Shown: positions 1 through 5,586, numbered from the stretch's first letter. The stretch is 9,722 nt of DNA from Gammaproteobacteria bacterium (GCA_003695085.1 RFIV01000243.1:1-9722), one strand, 5' to 3'. A program made the numbers and translations. The notes: generated from the letters alone by a model not told the origin.

Positions 1-16
1 CAGGTGTCCGGACATG

Positions 17-42
17 AAAAAGGCCGCTTGAAAAGCGGCCTT
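17..42 (-). terminator. Intrinsic terminator of tRNA-Asn
   Basis: Positions 20-29 and 33-42 form a perfect 10-bp inverted repeat with a 3-nt loop. Read on the minus strand the stem is followed by a run of five T (complement of 17-21). This is the standard layout of a rho-independent terminator, and it lies 10 bases past the 3' CCA of the tRNA gene. The plus strand lacks a T-run after the stem, so the orientation is clear. Confidence 0.9.
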
Positions 43-51
43 CTGGAATTC

Positions 52-127
52 TGGCTCCCCGAGCTGGACTCGAACCAGCGACCCAATGATTAACAGTCAT
101 TTGCTCTACCAACTGAGCTATCGGGGA
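52..127 (-). tRNA. tRNA-Asn (anticodon GTT)
   Basis: The reverse complement is a 76-nt tRNA. It has a 7-bp acceptor stem (TCCCCGA with TCGGGGA), discriminator G and an encoded CCA (complement of 52-54). The D-arm contains AGCTCAGTTGGTAGAGC and the T-loop contains GGTTCGAGTCC. The anticodon loop CTGTTAA puts the anticodon GTT at 92-94 (minus strand), which reads AAC/AAU asparagine codons. It has its own promoter and terminator, so it looks like a single-tRNA transcription unit divergent from uvrB. Confidence 0.97.
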
Positions 128-128
128 T

Positions 129-143
129 CACGTCTTCGACGTG
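129..143 (-). repeat. Hairpin forming the tRNA-Asn 5' leader
   Basis: CACGTC (129-134) and GACGTG (138-143) are perfect inverted arms with a 3-nt loop. If transcription starts near 143, as the promoter predicts, the whole pre-tRNA leader is this hairpin. It is separated by one base from the first base of the mature tRNA. The fold is visible in the sequence. A role in RNase P processing or in 5' protection is only inference. Confidence 0.5.
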
Positions 144-149
144 GCGCGT

Positions 150-178
150 ATATTACTGATACCGGTTTGGGCCGTCAA
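150..178 (-). promoter_or_regulatory. Sigma70-type promoter of tRNA-Asn
   Basis: On the minus strand a -35 TTGACG (complement of 173-178) is followed by a 17-bp spacer and a -10 TAATAT (complement of 150-155). Directly after the -10 comes the GC-rich discriminator ACGCGCC. Such discriminators are typical of stable-RNA promoters under stringent (ppGpp) control. The start site should fall near 143, giving a leader of about 16 nt before the mature tRNA 5' end. Confidence 0.7.
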
Positions 179-202
179 CCCCCTGAATCGTAAAATTGTG
201 GG

Positions 203-226
203 CCCTGACAGCTTGCAGTGTCAGGG
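203..226. repeat. Inverted repeat upstream of uvrB
   Basis: CCCTGACA (203-210) and TGTCAGGG (219-226) form a perfect 8-bp inverted repeat around an 8-nt centre. No T-run follows on either strand, so it is unlikely to be a terminator. It sits between the divergent tRNA-Asn and uvrB promoters and could be a protein-binding site. Function is unknown. Confidence 0.4.
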
Positions 227-243
227 GCGCCCAAAACCCCGTA

Positions 244-263
244 TACTGTACATATAGCCACAT
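244..263 (+). promoter_or_regulatory. LexA-box-like SOS operator of uvrB
   Basis: The 20-mer starting at 244 matches the gammaproteobacterial LexA consensus at 14 of 20 positions by my count. The left half TACTGTA and the central ATATA are intact. The right half reads CAC where CAG is expected (CTG-N10-CAC). It overlaps a -10-like TATACT at 242-247 and lies about 25 bp before the uvrB start. uvrB is a classic SOS gene in E. coli, so the position supports the call. The degenerate right half suggests weaker LexA binding. No good -35 is visible. Confidence 0.5.
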
Positions 264-285
264 TGTTCAGGTGTCCGCAAACCCC

Positions 286-2304
286 ATGGAACGCTTTCAG
301 CTCAAAGCCGATTATCAGCCGGCCGGCGACCAGCCGGAGGCCATTCGTCAACTGGTGCAAGGCATTGAAGACGGTCTCATGCACCAGACCCTGCTTGGCG
401 TGACCGGATCGGGCAAGACCTTCACCATTGCCAACGTGATTCAGCAGGTTCAGCGTCCCACACTGGTGATGGCGCACAACAAGACACTGGCTGCCCAGCT
501 GTATGGCGAGTTCAAGGCCTTCTTTCCGGATAACGCCGTCGAGTACTTCGTTTCGTACTATGACTATTATCAGCCCGAGGCCTATGTGCCGTCATCGGAC
601 ACCTATATCGAGAAGGACTCGTCGGTCAACGAACACATCGAACAGATGCGCCTCTCGGCCACCAAGGCGCTGCTGGAGAAGCGGGACGTTATCATCGTGG
701 CGACCGTTTCCTCCATCTACGGATTGGGGGATCCGGAATCCTATTTTCGCATGGTGCTGCACCTGGATCGCGGAGATCAGGTGGATCAGCGTTTCATTCT
801 GCGCCGCCTGGCCGAGCTTCAGTACACGCGCAATGAAGTCGAGTTGCACAGAGCCACCTATCGGGTGCGTGGCGACGTCATTGATGTGTTCCCGGCCGAA
901 TCGGAAAAGGAGGCGATTCGCATCGAGCTGTTCGACGACGAAATCGAAGCGCTCAGCTATTTCGATCCGCTGACCGGTGAAGTGATCCGCCGTGTGCCCC
1001 GTGTCACCATTTTCCCAAAGACCCATTATGCGACGCCGCGCCAGGTGATTCTGGATGCCGTGGAGCAGATCAAGGCGGAGCTGAAGGACAGGCTGGAGTG
1101 GCTGCGAAGCAACAACAAGCTCGTGGAAGCGCAGCGTCTGGAGGAGCGGACACGTTTTGACATTGAAATGATGCTGGAGCTGGGGTACTGCAACGGCGTT
1201 GAAAACTACTCACGTTATCTCAGCGGTCGCAAGACGGGTGAGCCGCCGCCGACCCTCTTTGATTATCTGCCGGATGATGCCCTGCTGGTCGTTGACGAGT
1301 CGCATGTCACCATCCCGCAAATTGGTGCCATGTACAAGGGCGACCGATCACGCAAGGAAACGCTGGTGGAGTACGGATTTCGTCTGCCGTCGGCGCTGGA
1401 CAACCGTCCCATGCGTTTTGACGAGTGGGAGCGCATTGCACCACAGACCATTTTTGTTTCAGCCACACCGGGGCCCTATGAGGCGTCGCATGCCGGGCAG
1501 GTGGTGGAGCAGGTGGTACGACCGACCGGTCTGGTGGACCCGGTTATTGAGGTGCGTCCGGCACAATCCCAGGTGGATGATCTGCTGGGCGAGATTCGCG
1601 CAACCGTTGCTCGTAACGAGCGGGTGCTCGTGACCACGCTGACCAAGCGCATGGCGGAGGATCTGACCGAGTTTCTGGCGGAGCATGATGTCCGTGTACG
1701 CTACCTGCACTCGGACATCGATACGGTCGAGCGGGTGGAAATCATCCGGGATCTGCGCCTGGGTGAGTTCGATGTGCTGGTGGGCATCAACCTGCTGCGC
1801 GAGGGGCTGGACATGCCTGAGGTATCCCTGGTGGCCATTCTGGATGCGGACAAGGAAGGCTTCCTGCGCTCGGACCGCTCACTGATTCAGACCATGGGGC
1901 GCGCGGCGCGCAACCCCAACGGCCGGGCCATACTGTATGCTGATCAGATCACCGGGTCCATGAAGCGGGCCATGGATGAAACCGAGCGCCGGCGGGCGAA
2001 GCAGATCGCTCACAATGAAGCCCACGGAATCACGCCTCAGCCTCTGAATAAGCAGGTGGCAGATATCATGGAAGGTGCCGTGCCGGGTCGCAGTCGCAGC
2101 AAGCCGGTGAACCGTCAGGCGGCCGAACCGGGTGCGTCGTACGAGGTGTCGGTGGAAGATTTGTCGCCTGACAAGCTGGCGCGCAAGCTCAAGGCGCTGG
2201 AAGATGCCATGTTTGAAGCCGCGCGTAATCTGGAATTCGAAAAAGCGGCCCAGCTTCGAGACCAGCTTAACGCACTCAAGCACAGGGGGCTGGAGCTGGG
2301 ATAA
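286..2304 (+). CDS. uvrB: UvrABC system protein B (excinuclease subunit, DNA helicase fold)
   Basis: UvrB is the damage-verifying subunit of nucleotide excision repair. UvrA loads it onto DNA, it inserts a beta-hairpin between the strands, and it recruits UvrC for the incisions. The 672-aa product fits the usual length (E. coli 673). Visible elements: Walker A GVTGSGKT (38-45), the hairpin YYDYYQPEAYVP with its tyrosines (91-102), helicase DESH (337-340), motif VI QTMGRAARN (535-543), and a C-terminal UVR motif (about 628-663) for UvrC contact. The ATG at 286 aligns with the family N-terminus. The same frame is open back to 196, but that extra stretch has no family similarity. The ribosome site is weak (AGGTG, 12 nt upstream). 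It is the only gene of its transcription unit and converges on the metal transporter with 10 bp between stops. Confidence 0.97.
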   Translation: MERFQLKADYQPAGDQPEAIRQLVQGIEDGLMHQTLLGVTGSGKTFTIANVIQQVQRPTLVMAHNKTLAAQLYGEFKAFFPDNAVEYFVSYYDYYQPEAYVPSSDTYIEKDSSVNEHIEQMRLSATKALLEKRDVIIVATVSSIYGLGDPESYFRMVLHLDRGDQVDQRFILRRLAELQYTRNEVELHRATYRVRGDVIDVFPAESEKEAIRIELFDDEIEALSYFDPLTGEVIRRVPRVTIFPKTHYATPRQVILDAVEQIKAELKDRLEWLRSNNKLVEAQRLEERTRFDIEMMLELGYCNGVENYSRYLSGRKTGEPPPTLFDYLPDDALLVVDESHVTIPQIGAMYKGDRSRKETLVEYGFRLPSALDNRPMRFDEWERIAPQTIFVSATPGPYEASHAGQVVEQVVRPTGLVDPVIEVRPAQSQVDDLLGEIRATVARNERVLVTTLTKRMAEDLTEFLAEHDVRVRYLHSDIDTVERVEIIRDLRLGEFDVLVGINLLREGLDMPEVSLVAILDADKEGFLRSDRSLIQTMGRAARNPNGRAILYADQITGSMKRAMDETERRRAKQIAHNEAHGITPQPLNKQVADIMEGAVPGRSRSKPVNRQAAEPGASYEVSVEDLSPDKLARKLKALEDAMFEAARNLEFEKAAQLRDQLNALKHRGLELG

Positions 2305-2321
2305 GCGGGCTGCTTCAGCTC
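2293..2321. other. Imperfect hairpin across the convergent uvrB / transporter ends
   Basis: GAGCTG (2293-2298) and CAGCTC (2316-2321) can pair, with an inner AAGC/GCTT stem and a bulge. The structure spans both stop codons. There is no T-run on either side, so an intrinsic terminator is doubtful. No better terminator is visible between the two genes. Confidence 0.2.
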
Positions 2322-3475
2322 ACATACCGGCCGTGCCTTTCGCATTGCTGGAGCAGGCGCAGCCCGCCAAACCAGGGCAGGGCGGCCAGATGCTGCGCAA
2401 GGGCTTCGGCATGCTCCGGGCCCGTCCCGGCGTTGGCGGGCAGGATCAGATCCAGGTGAATGCGGCCGTCCAGATAGTGCAGGGTCAGGTCTGTATTATC
2501 CTCCGGCAATCCGGATTCAGACAGCGCAGCACGAATGATCGGCACAAGCTCATGGCGCAACGGTAACCTTGGCGCATCTTCCACGCGGACTCTTTCGTCG
2601 TCTTCTGCATCAATGTGAAACGTCACATCTGCCACTTCCGGCATGCTGGCACGGATCTGCTTGCTGACTTCCACACCGATCTGGTGGCCTTCGGATACAC
2701 TGACCCGTGGATCGACCAGCAAATGGATATCCAGAACCACCTGGGGCCCGACATGGCGCGCGCGAAGGTCATGAATGCCCCTGACCTCGGGAAGGGTTTC
2801 CACGATACGCTTCAGGCTTTCCAGTTCTTCTGCGGGCAGGGAGGTTTCCAGCAGTTCCTGAATGCTGCCCCAGATCATCTTGCCGCCGACCCAGGCAACC
2901 ATGGCCGCGACGACCAGCGCGCCGACAGCATCCAACCAGCTCCAGCCCATGAAGGTACCGAGCAGTGCGACCAGCACTACGACCGATGACAGGGCATCGC
3001 TGCGATGGTGCCAGGCATTGGCAATCAGCATGTCCGAGCGGATGCGCCGGCCCACATTCACAGTCATGCGGTAGAGCACTTCCTTGCTGAGAATGGATAC
3101 GACGGCCATGGCGATGGCCAGGCCGCCCACAACTGTATGAACCGGGTCCGTCAGCAGGCTGTGTACACTGTCCCAGGCCAGACCGCCCGCGACACTGACC
3201 AGCATCAGGCCGAGGATAACGGTGCCCAGCGTTTCAAACTTACCATGTCCGTATGGGTGTTCCGCGTCCGGTGCTTCGTGGGCGACCCGATTGACCATCA
3301 GTACCAGCACATCGGATGCCAGATCGGAAAAGGAGTGCAGGCCGTCGGCAACCAGCGCGTGGGAGCCTGCGATCAGCCCCACGGCCACCTTGCCCACGCC
3401 CAATCCGAGATCCGTCCAGAAGCCAATCCAGGTAATGCGATTGGCAGCAGCTTTGGGAGCAGTGGGGGCATGCAT
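2315..3475 (-). CDS. Cation diffusion facilitator family divalent-metal transporter, with tandem C-terminal domains
   Basis: This is an inner-membrane, proton-driven exporter of divalent metals (Zn/Fe/Co type) of the CDF family. The 386-aa product has about six membrane helices in residues 14-200. Metal-site motifs are HxxxD in TM2 (H47, D51) and HxxxD in TM5 (H156, D160), plus the loop motif HPYGHGKFE (73-81). HxxxD in both helices resembles zinc-type CDFs more than Mn types, which use DxxxD. Residues 205-292 are the usual ferredoxin-like cytoplasmic dimer domain. About 90 further residues (300-386) look like a second beta-alpha-beta domain, which makes the protein longer than E. coli FieF (about 300 aa). 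It is probably a single-gene unit with its own promoter. The ribosome site is weak. The metal cannot be fixed from sequence. Confidence 0.9.
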   Translation of the reverse strand: MHAPTAPKAAANRITWIGFWTDLGLGVGKVAVGLIAGSHALVADGLHSFSDLASDVLVLMVNRVAHEAPDAEHPYGHGKFETLGTVILGLMLVSVAGGLAWDSVHSLLTDPVHTVVGGLAIAMAVVSILSKEVLYRMTVNVGRRIRSDMLIANAWHHRSDALSSVVVLVALLGTFMGWSWLDAVGALVVAAMVAWVGGKMIWGSIQELLETSLPAEELESLKRIVETLPEVRGIHDLRARHVGPQVVLDIHLLVDPRVSVSEGHQIGVEVSKQIRASMPEVADVTFHIDAEDDERVRVEDAPRLPLRHELVPIIRAALSESGLPEDNTDLTLHYLDGRIHLDLILPANAGTGPEHAEALAQHLAALPWFGGLRLLQQCERHGRYVS

Positions 3476-3510
3476 GAGCGTATCCGGAGTCGGCCAATGA
3501 GTGAGTGGGG

Positions 3511-3538
3511 ATTATAGCTTTACGCAACCTGTACTCAA
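3511..3538 (-). promoter_or_regulatory. Sigma70-type promoter of the CDF transporter
   Basis: The minus strand reads -35 TTGAGT (complement of 3533-3538), a 16-bp spacer, and a perfect -10 TATAAT (complement of 3511-3516). The start would be near 3504, giving a leader of about 30 nt before the ATG at 3475. No metal-regulator operator is obvious. Confidence 0.65.
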
Positions 3539-3541
3539 GTC

Positions 3542-3550
3542 TGCTATGCT
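3542..3550 (+). promoter_or_regulatory. Possible extended -10 promoter of the PilZ gene
   Basis: TGC followed by TATGCT (3545-3550) forms an extended -10 element. No -35 at normal spacing is convincing; the nearest candidate, TTTACG at 3519-3524, is 20 bp away. The start would be about 3557, some 20 nt before the PilZ ATG. It would be divergent from, and nearly overlapping, the transporter promoter. Confidence 0.35.
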
Positions 3551-3577
3551 GATTAAAAAGTATACGGGTGGAGAGTT

Positions 3578-3847
3578 ATGGAACGTCGTAATTTTGAAAG
3601 GTGCCCGGGGCATCTCAGGCTGAGAGTCTTTTGCCGTTCGGGAGATTGTGTTCAGGGCATCGCATCCAATGTCTCGGAAGGGGGCATTTTCGTTGAGGGC
3701 CCGCCGCCGGAGCACCTGAGGCCCGGTGTGCGGGTGCTGGTGCAGGTTCAGGGAGTGATCATGACCGACAATCCCTGGGTGGAAATGGAGGTGTCCCGCA
3801 TCTGTGAATCGGGTATCGGGCTGTGTTTTCCCTCCCGGAACTGCTGA
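3578..3847 (+). CDS. Single-domain PilZ protein (predicted cyclic-di-GMP receptor)
   Basis: PilZ domains bind the second messenger cyclic-di-GMP and pass the signal to motility, exopolysaccharide or enzyme targets. The 89-aa product is little more than one PilZ domain. The N-terminal RxxxR motif is R4-R8 (within ERRNFER), and the second motif, N/DxSxxG, is N31-S33-G36 (NVSEGG). These are the two family signatures for c-di-GMP binding, and all key residues are present. The last third (VEMEVSRICESGIGLCF) fits the closing beta strands. A ribosome site GGAG (3570-3573) stands 4 nt before the ATG. The gene is divergent from the transporter and about 300 bp ahead of pyrD, so the context gives no partner. 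It has no signal peptide or membrane segment and is presumably cytoplasmic. Confidence 0.85.
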   Translation: MERRNFERCPGHLRLRVFCRSGDCVQGIASNVSEGGIFVEGPPPEHLRPGVRVLVQVQGVIMTDNPWVEMEVSRICESGIGLCFPSRNC

Positions 3848-3889
3848 CGTCGGAATTTCGTCGGATTGCGCTGTCAGTCTGTCGTCAGA
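3848..3889 (+). repeat. Short repeated words after the PilZ gene
   Basis: CGTCGGA occurs at 3848 and 3859. Related TGTCAGT and CGTCAGA start at 3872 and 3883. Successive offsets are 11, 13 and 11 bp, close to one DNA turn. Direct repeats at helical spacing can be sites for OmpR/PhoB-type regulators, but the match to any known box is weak and the words are short. Confidence 0.25.
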
Positions 3890-4026
3890 TGGCATCATGA
3901 AACAGGTATTGATCTGTAACTCGTTGAAATAAAAGACTAAAAATTATATGGTCAAAAAATAACCAAATTGCTGAATGGCGGTCGTGATGCGGGCTTGGGC
4001 GATGTACTCTAGTGATATCCCCAAAG

Positions 4027-4049
4027 TTATCCACAGTTTTCGTGGATAA
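4027..4049. promoter_or_regulatory. Inverted pair of DnaA boxes
   Basis: TTATCCACA at 4027-4035 (+) is a perfect DnaA box. CGTGGATAA at 4041-4049 is the complement of TTATCCACG, one base off consensus, on the minus strand. The pair is separated by 5 bp and forms an 8-bp inverted repeat (TTATCCAC / GTGGATAA). It sits about 80 bp upstream of the predicted pyrD start site and about 55 bp to the right of an AT-rich stretch. DnaA binding is known both at origins and at regulated promoters. A full origin would need more boxes than I see here. Confidence 0.55.
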
Positions 4050-4082
4050 ATGACAGAACCGCAACATGGCCCTGTGTGCCCG

Positions 4083-4111
4083 CTGTCTCCCCCGGTCAAA
4101 AAAAGTATAAT
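4083..4111 (+). promoter_or_regulatory. Sigma70-type promoter of pyrD
   Basis: A perfect -10 TATAAT lies at 4106-4111. The -35 position (4083-4088, CTGTCT) is poor at a 17-bp spacer. The predicted start is near 4117-4119, within a C-C-G run, leaving a leader of about 30 nt before the pyrD ATG at 4147. Confidence 0.6.
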
Positions 4112-4116
4112 GGCGG

Positions 4117-4135
4117 CCGTTCACTTCCAACCGGA
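4117..4135 (+). promoter_or_regulatory. Possible pyrC/pyrD-type leader hairpin
   Basis: If transcription starts at C4117 or C4118, the RNA 5' end CCGUU (4117-4121) can pair with AA (4129-4130) and CGG (4132-4134), with C4131 bulged and a 7-nt loop. The GGA inside this structure (4133-4135) is the only ribosome-site-like motif before the ATG. In enteric pyrC and pyrD, CTP levels choose between a C and a downstream G start, and the C-start transcript folds to hide the ribosome site. The arrangement here is similar, but the stem is short. Confidence 0.3.
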
Positions 4136-4146
4136 CCCCTGCCACC

Positions 4147-5208
4147 ATGGATTATCGACTGATTCAGCCTTTGTTGTTCCGCCTGGACCCGGAATGTGCC
4201 CATGATCTGACCTTGCGCAGTCTGAGCCTGCTCAGCCGGGCAGGTATTGCGGACTGGTTTGGCAAACCGCCGGAATCACGGCCGGTCGAACTGATGGGGC
4301 TGACATTTCCCAACCCGGTTGGGCTGGCGGCCGGTCTGGACAAGGACGGCCGCTGCATTGACGGCCTGGCTGCCATGGGATTCGGCTTTATTGAAGTGGG
4401 GACAGTCACGCCGCGGCCTCAGCCGGGGAATGCCAAGCCACGGCTCTTCCGCCTGCCGGCGCAGCAGGCCATCATCAATCGTATGGGGTTCAATAATGAT
4501 GGAGTCGATGCGCTGGTGAGGCGTCTCGACAAGACCGCGTACCGGGGGGTTCTGGGGATCAATGTGGGGAAAAACAAGGATACCCCGCAAGAGTCTGCGA
4601 GCCGCGACTATGTAACCTGTATCGAGCGTGTCTATCCGTACGCCAGTTATATTACCGTCAATCTGTCGTCCCCCAATACACCGGGGCTTCGTGCCTTGCA
4701 GTTTGGCGATGCACTGAAGGCGTTGGTGGGCGATGTGCGTGACGCGCAGGAGCGTCTGGCAGGCCTGCATGGCCGGCGGGTACCGGTCGTCGTGAAGATA
4801 GCGCCGGACATGTCCGGCGACGAGATTCGCATGACCGGGGAAACCCTGGTGGCGAGCGGAGTGGATGGCATCATTGCCACCAACACGACGCTGTCTCGCG
4901 AGGGCGTGGAACGTGCCCGGCATGGCAGTGAGGCCGGAGGTCTGAGCGGCGCACCGCTGACTGACCGGGCGACCGAGGTTGTCAGGGTGCTGGCAGAAAC
5001 GGTGGCGGGCCGGGTGCCCATCATTGCGTCGGGCGGCGTCATGGACGGTGATTCGGCCCTGGCCAAGATTCGTGCGGGTGCATCACTGGTGCAGATATAC
5101 AGCGGTTTCATCTACAAGGGGCCGGAGCTTATCCGCGAGGTGGCGCACAGATTGTATGATGCCGGTTGGCCTGACATGCTGGCCGAGGCGGACAGAGGGC
5201 GAAAATAA
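4147..5208 (+). CDS. pyrD: Dihydroorotate dehydrogenase (quinone), class 2
   Basis: The enzyme oxidises dihydroorotate to orotate in the fourth step of pyrimidine synthesis. It passes electrons through FMN to membrane quinone. The 353-aa product is slightly longer than the E. coli protein (336). The first ~40 residues form the amphipathic helices that attach class 2 enzymes to the inner membrane. Next come FPNPVGLAAGLDKDG (54-68) and INRMGFNNDG (110-119). VNLSSPNTPG (171-180) places the catalytic base at Ser175, as in E. coli. The IIASGGV and GASLVQIYSGFIYKGP segments near the C-terminus hold the FMN phosphate. The start ATG matches the family N-terminus, though the ribosome site is weak. Its stop codon abuts the terminator of the opposing rmf gene. 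Confidence 0.97.
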   Translation: MDYRLIQPLLFRLDPECAHDLTLRSLSLLSRAGIADWFGKPPESRPVELMGLTFPNPVGLAAGLDKDGRCIDGLAAMGFGFIEVGTVTPRPQPGNAKPRLFRLPAQQAIINRMGFNNDGVDALVRRLDKTAYRGVLGINVGKNKDTPQESASRDYVTCIERVYPYASYITVNLSSPNTPGLRALQFGDALKALVGDVRDAQERLAGLHGRRVPVVVKIAPDMSGDEIRMTGETLVASGVDGIIATNTTLSREGVERARHGSEAGGLSGAPLTDRATEVVRVLAETVAGRVPIIASGGVMDGDSALAKIRAGASLVQIYSGFIYKGPELIREVAHRLYDAGWPDMLAEADRGRK

Positions 5209-5226
5209 GGCCCGCTGAGCGGGCCT
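5201..5226 (-). terminator. Intrinsic terminator of rmf, abutting the pyrD stop
   Basis: AGGCCCGC (5208-5215) and GCGGGCCT (5219-5226) form a perfect 8-bp stem with a 3-nt loop. On the minus strand the stem is followed by TATTTTC (complement of 5201-5207), a good T-tract, so it fits as the rmf terminator. The A of the pyrD stop codon TAA is the first base of the stem. On the plus strand no T-run follows, so termination of pyrD here is less certain. Confidence 0.75.
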
Positions 5227-5230
5227 GAGA

Positions 5231-5247
5231 ACGGGGCGAATCCCCGT
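5231..5247. repeat. Second small hairpin between pyrD and rmf
   Basis: ACGGGG (5231-5236) and CCCCGT (5242-5247) form a perfect 6-bp stem with a 5-nt loop. It has no T-tract on either strand. Lying between two convergent genes, it may stabilise a transcript 3' end. Confidence 0.4.
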
Positions 5248-5272
5248 GCGTGGTGCAGATTGTCCGGAATAG

Positions 5273-5476
5273 TCAGACGACGGGCAGCTTGTGAATGCCG
5301 GAAACGCCGGTATACCCGTCCCAGTGATCCGCGCGTCCATCCCGCCAGCCGTTCATCCATTGCTGACGGGCCATTAAATTGGAGGCTGGGCACATGTCTT
5401 TGGATCGGCCGGAAACGCCGGCCTGGTAACCCTTGAGGTAAGCTCTTTCCAAGGTATTGCGCTTCTGTCTTCTCAT
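5273..5476 (-). CDS. rmf: Ribosome modulation factor
   Basis: RMF is a small basic protein made in stationary phase or starvation. It binds the 30S subunit near the anti-Shine-Dalgarno region and helps pair 70S ribosomes into inactive 100S dimers. The 67-aa product carries the family core: RRQKRNTLERAYLKGYQAG (2-20), GRSKDMCP (23-30), and QQWMNGWRDGRADHWDG (38-54). E. coli RMF has 55 residues. The extra C-terminal segment, DGYTGVSGIHKLPVV, resembles the longer Pseudomonas-type RMF. The start ATG at 5476 fits the family. Possible ribosome sites are GAGG, 10 nt upstream, or AAGAAGA immediately before the ATG. The gene lies opposite to and between pyrD and rlmKL. A 14-bp exact repeat within it encodes GVSG twice. 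Confidence 0.96.
   Translation of the reverse strand: MRRQKRNTLERAYLKGYQAGVSGRSKDMCPASNLMARQQWMNGWRDGRADHWDGYTGVSGIHKLPVV
5297..5421 (-). repeat. In-frame 14-bp direct repeat inside rmf
   Basis: GCCGGAAACGCCGG occurs at 5297-5310 and again, identically, at 5408-5421, offset 111 bp (37 codons). Both copies encode Gly-Val-Ser-Gly followed two residues later by Lys (GVSGRSK near the N-terminus, GVSGIHK near the C-terminus). Each copy is itself an inverted repeat; the copy at 5407-5423 has perfect 6-bp arms GGCCGG / CCGGCC. Confidence 0.6.
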
Positions 5477-5544
5477 TCTTCTTGAACCTCATAACCATGG
5501 GTGGTGGACTGAAAAGGGTGTTGGCAGAAAGATCTCCTTTGCGT

Positions 5545-5586
5545 TGTGATGATGATCAAAATATGTGCGCACACCTCAACCATAAA
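5545..5586 (-). promoter_or_regulatory. Putative rmf control region with a CRP/Vfr-like site
   Basis: On the minus strand a weak promoter can be drawn: -35 TTTATG (complement of 5581-5586), 17-bp spacer, -10 TATTTT (complement of 5558-5563). Its spacer contains the perfect palindrome TGTGCGCACA (5564-5573). TGTGA-N6-TCAAA (5545-5560) differs by one base from the CRP half-site pattern TGTGA-N6-TCACA and overlaps the -10. E. coli rmf responds to ppGpp and CRP, so a CRP-family site is plausible. At this position it could repress as well as activate. Confidence 0.3.

Larger units (their letters stand above)
3848..4146. other. 299-bp intergenic region between the PilZ gene and pyrD
   Basis: No supported gene lies here; only tiny frames of 11 and 24 codons without ribosome sites occur. 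Left to right it holds a cluster of GTCGGA/GTCAGA-like words (3848-3889), an AT-rich stretch (about 3922-3972) unlike the GC-rich surroundings, an inverted pair of DnaA boxes (4027-4049), and the pyrD promoter and leader (4083-4146). The AT-rich part contains a possible plus-strand promoter: TTGAAA at 3924-3929, 17-bp spacer, TATGGT at 3947-3952. It also contains a minus-strand TATAAT (complement of 3943-3948) without a clear -35. A small RNA cannot be excluded. No terminator for the PilZ gene is visible. Confidence 0.6.

Noticed and set aside
1..277. 10-bp word CAGGTGTCCG at 1-10 and again at 268-277
   Set aside because: It is a single short match with no flanking similarity, no attachment-site structure and no mobile gene between the copies. 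Probably chance.
196..285. Upstream in-frame extension of uvrB by 30 codons
   Set aside because: The extension has no similarity to UvrB N-termini and covers the LexA-like box and promoter region. The ATG at 286 aligns with the family start.
3871..3888. PhoB (Pho) box in CTGTCAGTCTGTCGTCAG
   Set aside because: Only the first CTGTCA half is good. The second half and the AT-rich linker do not match the consensus, and no phosphate gene follows.
3897..3932. An 11-codon leader-peptide frame (MKQVLICNSLK)
   Set aside because: There is no ribosome site, no attenuator structure after it, and no promoter placed to transcribe it convincingly.
4027..4049. Reading the DnaA-box inverted repeat as a transcription terminator
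   Set aside because: The 8-bp stem is AT-rich and no T-run follows on either strand.
3848..4146. A full chromosomal origin in the PilZ-pyrD gap
   Set aside because: Only two DnaA boxes are present, there is a single GATC, and none of the usual origin neighbours (dnaA, gidA, rpmH) are here.
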